From Didymodactylos carnosus (Eukaryota > Rotifera > Eurotatoria > Philodinida > Philodinidae): a stretch of DNA of 20,602 nt. This document shows, piece after piece, positions 10,280 through 20,300 of this stretch (positions are counted from its first letter, which is position 1; the number at the start of each line of letters is the position of its first letter). Under the pieces are notes generated by a model that was given only the letters and a program-made list of their open reading frames with translations, was not told the origin of the DNA and searched no databases. Position numbers and translations under genes: made by a program. Location of the stretch: NCBI GenBank assembly GCA_905250885.1, contig CAJNOQ010003332.1, positions 1 through 20,602 on the forward strand, given 5' to 3'.

Positions 10280-11340
10280 GAAAACATTCAGAAAAAATGT
10301 TTCGCCTTCTGAACATGTGCATTAAGCTTGTTAACTGAATAGTATTAAACATTCAATTTTTTATACGGTCGAGAAGGAAACATAATCTGATAGAAAAAAT
10401 ACTGTGACAGAAAAGGTTGACAGTATAAACGAATAAAGTCACGGTTTTCCTGTCATCATGGCAAAAACGTCGAAATCTACGAGAACAATAAAGTATGAAA
10501 TTGGAACCAACATTTTAGTGTAACTTCGTCATGAGTAACTTTTGTCATTGTTAGCTTTCTCAATAGCCGTCTTCTCTTGATCGGTACGCTGACATCCGTA
10601 TATTCAACTCAGGAAACCCTGGTCCTGGGCGGCGTCGAGAAAGACTAACAAAACTTCTTACTCTTGCTTGTTTAACTGTTTAACTCTTTTTTATGAAATT
10701 TAGTAATGTGCTTTTTTAATAACGAAAAAAGTTAGAAAGAAATTAAAGTGAGCAGCGATAATAAAAACACAGGTTGACAGTAGATGAAAAAGTTAAGAAG
10801 TGATAAGAGAGAGAACGAGAAAGCAAAAAGTTTGGGCAGATACTGGAAGAAGGCAACTAACAGGAAATATTGCGCAACATGTCCAACGTACAGTGGACAA
10901 TAGTATAGAAAAAAGGACAAGGGATTTCCTTCTTTTTGTTTATCCTATTCTTATTACTAAGAAGAGATGATAAATTAATTTCAATCCAATTAACTGACAG
11001 TGATAAAACGAAAACCGCGAGACGATAAAAAATTCTCTTCTAGCCGTTGTTGGAAAAAAAATGGTACTGTTCCCATTTTGTCCACTTTACCCTTCAGACC
11101 AAAGTGGAAAATTCCACTTTGATGTTAATAGCAAAATCGAAAGTTTCAATCTGAAAAAAATACCTATTAAAAATACTGCAAGGAAGAATAAAAGAAATGA
11201 TTTGTTAAAAGTGTCATGGGGAGCAGATCATAACAGTTATTTTGCATACTTTGAGAACGAACGACTAGCCTTTTTCAAAAATTCCCAATCTCTGATGACT
11301 TGCGCACTGTAAAAAAAATAACGGCAAAACTATCAGAAAG
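10280..11340. other. intergenic, no gene seen
   Basis: This is AT-rich sequence with no supported gene. One short GC-richer patch (about 10610-10640) has no recognisable motif. At 11100-11121 there is a 10-bp arm inverted repeat, caaagtggaa/ttccactttg, separated by two bases. Its AAAGTGG core resembles the repeat family further right. A plus-strand ORF of 83 codons at 11061-11312 covers this palindrome and shows no domain. Confidence 0.5.
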
Positions 11341-11414
11341 TCACGGTAAAAGTGTGTCATTATCGTCCAGAATACAACTACCAGTAAGACGATGATGATA
11401 CACTTTTACTGTGA
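11341..11414. repeat. 27-bp arm hairpin of the AAAAGTGT family
   Basis: Positions 11341-11367 pair with 11388-11414 around a 20-nt loop with three mismatches. The core of each arm is gtaaaagtgtgtcat or a near variant. A second, smaller hairpin of the same motif, taaaagtgt/acactttta, lies at 11514-11522 and 11532-11540. These are inverted pairs of the same unit that is arranged mainly in direct orientation at 12587-12777. Confidence 0.7.
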
Positions 11415-12586
11415 CAATGACATACTCGGGATACCAAAAATAACACTTAAACTATGACATCGCTTTTCTATTGGTTGGATAAAACTTGGAGGATGTCAGA
11501 CGTTTTCCCTGTATAAAAGTGTGGCATTGCTACACTTTTAGTGTTATGAATGGTATTGTTATGATCGGTGGGGAGGTGATCAATCGTAAACTTTAACAGC
11601 GTAGGAAACACAATGACTTGTCAAGTATCTCCGAACTCCTATTTAATTTCGAGCTTAACTTGTTCCTCAATGTGTCTTCCTTTTTTTTAAAACGTTCTAG
11701 ACGATATCGTACCTGGTGCACTGAAGCCACGGGTTTGCCAGAGCTTAAAAGTAGAGAAAATTGGTCTAAGATACAGTTGCTCTAGCTGGGTTTCCAATCT
11801 CTTTTGTACACTTAACGTGGAATCAACCAGGATCGCATCCCTAGTCATCAGTATATTTTTCGTATGGCAAACTTGTACGCATTCATTAATTTCTAGATTG
11901 ACAGCGTAAGTAAAACATCCAAAAATAAAGAAAACAATGATGAATTTTCTTTTGTTTTTTAAAACGAAGATGACAAGTTTTGAAACAATAATAACAGCAA
12001 AGACTGCTGTTATTAGAAAAAGGACCTACAGTTCTACCATTAATAAATCTGAAAAAAAATGCGCGCAACAGCACACAAGAAAGTAGATTGCAATTGCGCT
12101 GCGCAAATATTGCGATGTCGACAGATTCTGTCTCTGCTGGTAGCTGCCAAAAGCGGTTCCACAGCGAGCCGATTTTCACTACACCGCTTTCGATGTTAGT
12201 TTCTTATCGAGCAACTGAAAAGAGAGAATTGAAAAATGAATGAAAATAAAAGTTTTTTTTTTCCTTTTTACTAAATGGCGCTGGACAAAAAGATATTTGA
12301 AAAATTTCTAAGTTTTTGACACTTGTTTCCTCCACTTTTGGACCTTATGACACTGATTCCAAATCAGTTTGAAATAAACGAGCAATCAATGGTCAATCTT
12401 CAGTGTCTAGAATACATTCGAAAAAACTGATCGTACAGAAAATAAAAAACAAAATTCCCTACAAAGCTCATAATGTCTGTCGACATAAAAACACAAAATA
12501 AAATGTAAATAATATAACATTAGTTTAACCAGCAACAAGCAGCGATGATTCATAATAAAACAAAGAAGCTTTCCAACGGTTAAGTT
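11415..12586. other. intergenic, small hairpins only
   Basis: No gene is supported. Besides the aaaagtgt hairpin at 11514-11540, a perfect 11-bp hairpin lies at 11989-11999 and 12005-12015 (taataacagca, 5-nt loop). A minus-strand open stretch at 11886-12179 has Cys- and Phe-rich composition with no domain, and I do not call it. Confidence 0.5.
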
Positions 12587-12831
12587 AAAAGTATGACACT
12601 ACCACGCCAAAAGTGTAGAAATGTCATGCTGGAGATCATACCAAGATAAAAGTGTGGCAGTGTCGTGGATAAAGTGTAACATCGTTGACACAGTAAAAGT
12701 GTAGTGATGTCACGTTTTATTTTGTGTCATACTACATGTGTAACAATATCATGCTAAAAGTGTGACAATATTACGCTAAAACCATGGTACCCGGTTTTTA
12801 CCGTAACATTGTTACACATTTACCGTAACAT
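12587..12831 (+). repeat. degenerate 22-bp repeat array (AAAAGTGTG family)
   Basis: About seven units begin with AAAAGTGT or a close variant (12587 onward). The clearest two are adjacent and exactly 22 bp each: 12734-12755 and 12756-12777 (the latter starts aaaagtgtgacaatattacg). Two inverted units follow, sharing taccgtaacatt at 12799-12810 and 12821-12832, also 22 bp apart. The approximate consensus is AAAAGTGTGRCANTRTCACG plus CT. The array abuts the left end of the 332-bp hairpin. It reads as an old minisatellite or a nest of transposon subterminal repeats. Confidence 0.65.
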
Positions 12832-12843
12832 TTCGGGACAGTG

Positions 12844-13175
12844 CACTGTAAATTCGTGTTCGATATAAACGGGTGACACTTTCACCCACTTATGTGTGTC
12901 ATCATCCATCAAAGTGGGTGATTTTCCTTTGTTTATCACTCATCACCCACTTTAGCAGTTCAAAAGTGTTATCCTGCTGGGTGACTGGTAATCCATTTTT
13001 GTAGAGAGTGTCACCTATAAAAGTGGATTACCGGTCACCCAGCAGGATAACACTTTTGAACTGCTAAAGTGGGTGATGAGTGATAAACAAAGGAAAATCA
13101 CCCACTTTGATGGATGATGACACACATAAGTGGGTGAAAGTGTCACCCGTTCGTATGGAACACGAATTTACAGTG
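12844..13175. mobile_element. 332-bp near-perfect hairpin, MITE/foldback-like
   Basis: Positions 12844-13000 and 13019-13175 are 157-bp arms that pair co-linearly around an 18-nt loop. Mismatches are confined to a short block about 18 bases in from the outer ends and two single bases near the loop. The termini read cactgtaaattcgtgttc. Inside the arms the motif AAAGTGGGTGAT and its complement recur several times, related to the AAAAGTGT units next door. There is no open frame with coding character. CACTG ends with a possible 2-bp TG duplication could suggest a CACTA-like MITE, but this is weak. A transcript through here would form a long double strand. The near identity of the arms implies recent formation or continuing gene conversion. 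Confidence 0.85.
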
Positions 13176-14460
13176 TGGCACCTACAGGAAGAAACGGAAG
13201 TGTATCTCATTGGTCGAAAGGTGAGACGAATGATGATTGCCATATCTGCCTCTCAAAGAAGAGGAAAATTAGACTTTTGAGAAAAGATGGCGTAGTCCTA
13301 CTATAAAATATGGTACTCACACATTTTATATAATTAAATCATGCAGTTTTGAACAGTTTTTGTATGCTCATTTTGGAGAAAAGTCACAGTCGCTGTATAA
13401 TGACTTTTTCGGCTTTCCTCATTGAGAGATAATGAAAGACGTTTTGATTGTTTTCTTTTTAATAGTTCTTCATTTTTTGAAAAGTAACGGGTGGTGCAAA
13501 AGTCTTCCAAATGTCGAACATTATTTCTGGACATCGAGAAAAATTCGTTATTCAGGGCTCTAAACATGTTAGTAAGAGTTAAAACTAATGTGAGTTTGTA
13601 GAGAATGGCATGCTGTTGCGGACAATATGTTTTAGAAAAAGGAGGAAATTCGTTCAGTATCTGAAAATGATTAATTAAGTCCAATTACCTGTTTTTTTGA
13701 AACTAATGAAAAACTTGCGAAGTTCCAGAAAGTGGATCAAAACATAATTTATCATCGCCCATTTGAAAGAGTGATAAAAACACTTCTAATTTCTATAACT
13801 GTATAATTTCAAACGTATTGTGTTATAGGGAAAAATACGTTAACGCGAAACATACGTTTGATGAGGACAGAAATTACTAGAGCTTTTTTGGCGACGATTG
13901 GTATCGAACCTTATTCTTCCTCGAAGTCAGTCGCAAAAATTTTGTTTTCTATGTGTTTTTTAGAACTACTATAACTTGCTGTAACATCTAACAATGACAT
14001 TAATGCTTCTCAAATCTGTTTTTTCTACGTTGTGCAAACCATCTGAATGAAACGGTCAAATTTGGGTCATGATTTGGTGAAACGGTTGAATGAATGACGG
14101 TTTTCTAAGTCGTTCGCTCTACTTGAAATTTTAGACGGTAGCTTATTTTTGTCTCAAGTGTAGAACACATATTCCTTCTTACAAAAATTAGATCCAGCGC
14201 ATAAGAAAGAACTCAGAATGACACAGGAAAAAAATGTCACCTTTCAACAAGAAAAGTTGAAAGGATTTATTTCACTTAATCACATTCTCACTCATCATCC
14301 TATAGATGTAATTATGTAGGGTGTGATTATTCTGTATAAGCTCCTTTATATCTCTCGATGAAAAAATAAAGCAGAGAATGACAGAAAAAATTCTTCTTTG
14401 TAAATAAACTAGTTTTTAATACGCAGAAGTCTGTTGTCATAGACTAAATCTATCTATTCT
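13176..14460. other. intergenic, no gene seen
   Basis: No gene is supported. A minus-strand ORF of 116 codons (13334-13684) shows no domain. A perfect 9-bp hairpin, cctttcaac/gttgaaagg, lies at 14240-14264. A GGTTCGATACC on the minus strand near 13889-13899 matches a tRNA B box, but no cloverleaf can be built around it. Confidence 0.5.
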
Positions 14461-14464
14461 GAAA

Positions 14465-14535
14465 GATGGCATAGTTTGGTGGTTATGTTATCCGTCACGT
14501 ACTTCAAAGTGTTGGATTTGAACTGTGACACCGTT
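14465..14535 (+). repeat. degenerate tRNA-like sequence, possible SINE head or tRNA pseudogene
   Basis: tggcatagtttggtgg (14467-14482) resembles the tRNA A box and D-loop. ggatttgaact (14514-14524) resembles the B box, at a plausible spacing. The middle (ggttatgttatccgtcacgt) also looks like the D and anticodon region of tRNA-Val-type genes. However, the acceptor stem does not pair and the T stem pairs poorly, so this is not a working tRNA gene. The following 100 or so bases could be a SINE body, but I recognise no SINE core domain, tail or target duplication. Confidence 0.35.
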
Positions 14536-15913
14536 AAGTCGGGTATTAACCTCAAGCAAGTTGTTCGTGTCATTGTACCTTGAATTCTCTGTAGCAATCC
14601 TCCGAAGGTTACACTACGTGCAACAACACTGGCTTTGAGCAGTTACAATTTATCAAACATAGTGTCTGAACCCTTCTAGATGAACTGATCATTTTAGTAC
14701 AGGTTGTATCTAGTGATGGATTAACCATGAAGCGACCACACATATCTGATAAACAAGCTCATTCAAAGAGAAAAAATTTACTTTTTTACTAATCATGATA
14801 ACTATGCCTCAGAGTGAGCGAAAAAATTCAAAAAAATTTCCTAACCCATAACTCTTTGTCCTAATGCAAAATATGTTGCAAGTTGAGGAGTTCAATTTTT
14901 AGATTACAGACAAAGAAAAGAGTTTTGTCAATAGCTGACAAATGATCACCAGTACCAAGGCTAAGAATTATTTTGTTTTTTCTTTTCTCATTTTCCGCGA
15001 GCTCCAATAGAAACAATTAATTTCTAACCATATTTAAATCATAATTTCCGTTTACGTTCAGTAGACGTCTCGAACTTACAAAAGTATAAGAATGATAAAG
15101 AAAATATTCTTGTTTTGGAAAACTTATGTTCTCTACTCTTTTAAACATTTCCGTTTTTCTTTGATCTATTCTAATGTACGACATTCTCAGGAAGAAACAG
15201 TTAGTCTCTAGAAATTGCTGTTCGTACTTATTATCAAACGTAACTTTTTTTTAAAGAATATATGAACTTCAATTTTTCTTTTTCATTAACTCGCTCCTCT
15301 TTTGCTCATTTTCTTGACTTGTTGTAGAAGACTGTCGTCGTCGTCGGTATTACTCCAATTTTCATTCGAATTAAAGGAATGATCTTGTGTGGTTGTTTTT
15401 TTCTTTCTTTTCTCTTACCACTATATGGTATACGTACACATATTTTGTTTTTTTCAGTTTCTATTTTGGATTCTTTGACGATCTCTTTTTTTCTGTTACA
15501 CACGATTAGAGTAAAGTTAGATATTAAAAGATTTGCAAAGAGGAAAAAAGGTATATATAAAGCTGAAAGAAGAAAAAAAAATGAGAAGACAAATGCGTAA
15601 TGCCTTTATTTTTCTTCTTTTCTCTGTCAGATGAACATTTGTTTTTTTACAACGTTGTTACATTGAAAGTAATAAAATGACAAATATGTTAAACCAAAAA
15701 TCACGAAGGTAAGTATTCGTCATACAAAAAAATTGGCTAACAGATGTGAAATGAGGAAGGAAAATGACTAACAGTAAGAGAATTTTATGTTAACATTCAA
15801 AAAGATAATAGAGTAAAAAAATTGAAGATACTTTCACATGATTTTTCAAGAAAGACTCATTTCTCATTCCAATCAATTTAAAATTTGTATGTGTTAGACT
15901 GTGTGTGTATATA
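14536..15913. other. intergenic, no gene seen
   Basis: This is AT-rich sequence with pyrimidine and purine runs and a short (GTC)n stretch near 15334-15346. ORFs here follow the low-complexity composition and show no domains. Confidence 0.5.
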
Positions 15914-16076
15914 TGACTCATTGATGATACAAAATCAAAAGAATTTTCAATAGATTTAAGTTGATTTAAAAAATCATAAAAACTTTAGCACTTATGATTA
16001 CGTCATATGACGTGGCATCAAATATGTGCGTGAGTCCAGTCATTCTTCTAGTTGATAAAAAAAAAAGTGTATATAA
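15914..16076 (+). promoter_or_regulatory. candidate promoter of the forkhead gene: AP-1-like site, bZIP palindrome, TATA
   Basis: Three elements are in order upstream of the start codon at 16265. TGACTCA (15914-15920) is an AP-1 consensus. ACGTCATATGACGT (16000-16013) is a perfect 14-bp palindrome made of two inverted CRE half-sites. TATATAA (16070-16076) lies 57 bases further on. The order and spacing fit an inducible bZIP-controlled promoter. In AT-rich DNA the TATA alone would mean little; the palindrome is the stronger element. Confidence 0.45.
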
Positions 16077-16264
16077 CGATAAAAAACAAAAGAGAGAATA
16101 ACCTTACGCAGTACTTTATTTTCTCTTCTTTCTTTTTTAATTCTATATCAAAAGTGAAGAAGCAAGGCAGCGAAAAACAAATGCAAACTGGCTAAAATAA
16201 TACGAATATAAAATCCAGATATACGGACAACAAAATTAGATAAGAGTAACATCAAACAAACAAT

Positions 16265-17353
16265 ATGTTTGCACAACAATTGAGTGCAAAACAAGAAAAG
16301 TTTTCTAATGGTAATGATGATCTAACCGAATTGACCTGGTTAACAGAAACAGATATTCTACGACGTCCACCATCGTCGAAAGTACAACCCATATTAAGTA
16401 AAAGTTTACCAACCTATTCTCTCAAACAATTAGCGGATCAAACGATACGTGTTCATGACGATATTCTCTCATCTGATAGCGAAGAAACCGATACATATTC
16501 AACATCGTCATTGAATTCATCGAGTGAACATGTTGTAACGAATGAAAATGAATATTTATCTAAACCTTCATCTACTGTTGCTGTATCACCTCCACATTCT
16601 GCCTTATGTTTTTGGATATTATTTGCTATAGAAGATTCAAAAAATCATGCGTTAACACTCAATGAAATATGCGAATGGATTGAACAAAATATTGAACAAC
16701 AATCTCTTACATCTACTAATTCATCGTCTACAAACTCAACCGATGAGATATTAATAAAAAACGCTCGATTAAAAAGTAAAATACGTTATCACATGACGAA
16801 ACAAATATCTTTTTTTCTTAAAATAACAAAAGATCCTTTAACAGGTAGTAAATTACGATATCCATTATGGACAGTAGACACTACAAGACGTTTACTATTA
16901 TTAGAGACGTTAATAACAATGAATGATAAACAATTATCATTGAACAGTGAACACACAAAAGATATTTATACGAGGTTGTCGAATGAACGAAAACGTATTT
17001 TATCTAGACATAAACAGACAAACAATTCAACGGAACAAGATCAACATGTGTCATCAACAAGTGAATTAACAACCAAAAAAATCAAAAAATCCAGAATAAT
17101 TACACCAAAAGAAACACTTTCTACAGATGAGAAAGAGTTGACAGATGAAAATATGTGTCCGAAAAGACGAAAAGAAAGAGTGTCTTCACCGCCAACATCG
17201 ATAACTACTAAACGAGAAAAAGTTCATCATTTACAAACAACAGAAGACACAGCTCATTTACCGACAAAAAAACGTTCACGTGCAAATTCAAATACAGATG
17301 GTGATATGGTCGATGCTGCCATGACCTTATTACTACTAAAAATGGGATCATGA
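16265..17353 (+). CDS. divergent FOXN2/3-like forkhead protein
   Basis: This is an intronless gene of 362 residues; the start is the first ATG, in an A-rich context. Residues 20-31 (LTELTWLTETDI) match the LTNLNWLHE-type motif that precedes the domain in FOXN2/3. Residues about 109-206 form a forkhead: PPHSALCFWILFAIEDS aligns with the FOXN3 stretch ending in MAIEDS, then LTLNEICEWIEQNI (helix 2), LKSKIRYHMTKQISFF (helix 3) and PLWTVD (wing, usually LW.(I/L)DP). Helix 3 normally reads WKNSVRHNLSLNKCF; here the Asn, Ser, His and Asn contacts are Ser, Lys, Tyr and His. A Ser/Thr-rich stretch (144-166) lengthens the helix 2-3 turn by some 15-20 residues. The C-terminal half is Lys/Arg/Ser/Thr-rich with nuclear-localisation-like clusters (KKIKK, PKRRKERV, KKRSR) and ends DAAMTLLLLKM. 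It is probably a nuclear regulator; DNA specificity cannot be assumed. It could be a fast-evolving paralogue. Confidence 0.82.
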   Translation: MFAQQLSAKQEKFSNGNDDLTELTWLTETDILRRPPSSKVQPILSKSLPTYSLKQLADQTIRVHDDILSSDSEETDTYSTSSLNSSSEHVVTNENEYLSKPSSTVAVSPPHSALCFWILFAIEDSKNHALTLNEICEWIEQNIEQQSLTSTNSSSTNSTDEILIKNARLKSKIRYHMTKQISFFLKITKDPLTGSKLRYPLWTVDTTRRLLLLETLITMNDKQLSLNSEHTKDIYTRLSNERKRILSRHKQTNNSTEQDQHVSSTSELTTKKIKKSRIITPKETLSTDEKELTDENMCPKRRKERVSSPPTSITTKREKVHHLQTTEDTAHLPTKKRSRANSNTDGDMVDAAMTLLLLKMGS

Positions 17354-20300
17354 AATTAATATTCATTTAATGAAACATTTGGCGATAACTCCATCCACTG
17401 ATAGAAAGACGTATTCTGTATTTTGTTGATCTTTTTATTGTTAAACTGTGAATTCATTCCTCATGTCGATACATCTATGTTTGTGATTTCATTTAATCGA
17501 GCATCTACGCTAATAATCTTGATGATTCTATGTGCAATTATCTCTTTCAATATTTTTTGTTTTGAAACTAAATTCAGATTTCTAGTGCGGACGCAAAAAA
17601 AAAGGTTTCAACAGTAATAATAACTAAATTTTGGTCAAATATATTTTTTGTGTCCACATTTTTTTCTTATTGTGCAATACACATACGAATACATCTATTT
17701 TTTATTTTAGTCTTTTTTGAGAAAAAACAACTGTTTTTCAGTGTGAAAAAACACTTTTACTGTTTATAGTCAATCCTTCTTAGCACGCAAACTTTCACTA
17801 TTATTGAAAACATCTAGTGTAAGAACATAAACTCAGTGTCTGTTGAATATTTATTCGTACAAAATTAATGTACATCTCCATTCTATGCTGTACTTGTTTC
17901 CATAATAATTATTGTGATGCTCTCTATTCTTTCATTGTAATATTAGTCAGTTAGTCCAAAATCTACGAAAGTAATCCACTCATTTTAACAAATTTCTATG
18001 CATCGACCACGACCATATGAAAGATTAGTTCACATCTTAAAAAGCAGCTGGATCTGACTAGATATATTTTAAACTGATAATACTTTCATATAATTTTCAA
18101 AAAAATGTTCTTTATACTCGTCTGCCAGAAATTCGCTTATAATTCTAAGTCAGATCCATATGGGACCAATATCTCACGCACTATCTAGTATTTTTTTTTA
18201 ATTAATTTAAGTCATTGACATAATAGAGTACTAACTGATTCAATATAGCACGAGCAGGAGGACGATTGATTCGACTTGACTGGATGAGTAGCTCGTGAGA
18301 GAATGTGCTTCTTCATATTTGACTAAATTAGTGGATATATTCTAGAGTCAAAATTCTACAAGCTCTTTGGCCTTCGATAAAGTAATATTTAGACTATATT
18401 GTATCCTACGAGGGCGATTCATGCATTTATTAAATATTACATGAGACAATCAGATCAAATGTCTTTTATTTGATTTTACAGGTTAGAGTACGAATTGTAA
18501 TTCGTTTTATTTGGTTGTCAATGAAATAAAAAAGGAATAAAAGAAACGCGTTTGACATTTAAAAGAATATAATATGGTATCATTCTGGTCGTTCTCGCAG
18601 GTAGACCAATGCAATAGTATATTATATACATGTAGAACTAAAATCACACACAGATAGATAGATGAACAAAGAAATAGATAAGACAAAGTAAGTAGAATGA
18701 AGGAATAAACAAGAGAGGAAGAGCAAAAGAATACAAAAATAAATATCAAAAAGCCCAGAGTGCTTTTATATTATATACATAGTAACAGATTGATGAAGTT
18801 GACAGATGAATGAATATTTTGGAAGAGATTTAGAAAAGGTAGATTTTGTAGGTCAAAGGAAACTAGTTCCTTTGCGAGAAAAACCATAATAGTACGTAAA
18901 CAATTCTTCAGTATTGTTCAAACACCTTGTAAATCAAACAGGTTTGTTCTGTCAAATAAGAATCGATATTAAATCCGTTTTGCAGCCCAAAACGAGTACA
19001 AAGGCGTTATCCATAAATTTCGTTTTATTGCACTTATAATTAAATACGAAAGAAATGTATTTATATTTGCAAGCGCGATAAGACGAAAGGATGAAATTGA
19101 TGAGTCATCGGCTGCAATGCAGTATTTCAGTTTGTACTATTAGATGTCATTTTGCTAGACTCTATCATTACCCTGTGGAATACCTCGGCATAAATGATGA
19201 AAAATAAAAAGATTGATTTACGCGCGATTACACAAAATCAATTATACGTTACATAAGATACAACGAGGATCTCAACTAGCATACTTTAGTATCCAAAGTT
19301 GGCGCCTCAATTCGATTATAAAACCTTGTGCTCCTGACGAAATTCAGGGTCTTACAAAATAAATAGTTTATTTGTCTGTTTGTCTGTCCGCATAGCAACG
19401 TATATGAGAACATATGATGTTAGAGAATTGAATGAGATTCTTTTTAAATAGAAGATTGATAGTTGACGATCAGCCTTGATCGAGATATTGAGAAAAAACT
19501 GAATGAGACAGGACTTCCAGGCCACTCTTTATATATTCTACGAATTTGTTTTGATAGCACCTACTTCATGGTCTGCCATTGCTCCATACGACTCACCACA
19601 TGCGTCTTTTGAAGAAAATCGAAGAAATATAAATAATGCACAAGAAAGAATAAGCCATGATAGTCGCTTGTCTAGTCGTGAGACTACAACAATTTAGCGC
19701 CATAAGATTATAATCGACATTTGGTTCTGTTCTATGTAACCAACTTAGTGATATAATAGTGAGTCTGTGAGAAAACCATGATCAGCGATGACGCGAAAAA
19801 ATACATTCAAGATCAATAGCGGATAAGTATAAAAGGAAATAATATGATTCGATGAGTAATTATTACTTATCCATACAAGAATTACTTGAGCGTTAGTCAA
19901 CTTTCGCCTCTGTGTATCAAGAGAGTTTTCGAAAAAACTTTCTCTTCGTTTACTTTCAATCTTATCCACTGACGCACGATAGACAAAAGGAATCTTTACT
20001 AGCAACGACGTACTCGAGATGTTTATGGTTATCTCACAATATGCTATCTTCAGATAAAAAGTGACAGTACTAAGTGTATGTATCTCCTTTCTTGAAACAG
20101 CTATGAGATCCTAGTCTTATAGTAAAGCGTTCACTTTGCCTCACTTAGAAAAGGACTTCAGTTTTGATTCTTTTTGTTTACATTAACAGTACTATTTCTG
20201 ATATCGACTTTAATATCTACATATTCATTGCCATTGTCGAATCGATTATAAAAAATAAATATTTTTATAAATTAACAAACAAAAAATAATATGAAACGAA

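Noticed and set aside
11886-12179. Minus-strand ORF rich in Cys and Phe.
   Set aside because: The Cys spacing fits no zinc-finger pattern, and part of it is read through a small perfect hairpin (11989-12015).
12844-13175. A CRISPR array or tandem repeat reading of the GGGTGAT motifs.
   Set aside because: The copies are arranged as an inverted repeat without regular spacers, in clearly eukaryotic DNA.
13080-13280. Plus-strand ORF of 66 codons.
   Set aside because: It mostly reads through the right arm of the 332-bp hairpin and has no domain.
13334-13684. Minus-strand ORF of 116 codons.
   Set aside because: No recognised domain, no promoter or splice partner, and composition like the surrounding non-coding DNA.
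13888-13935. Minus-strand GGTTCGATACC followed by a tRNA-like 3' end (cgtcgcca).
   Set aside because: The T stem does not pair, and no matching acceptor 5' strand or A box lies at the right distance.
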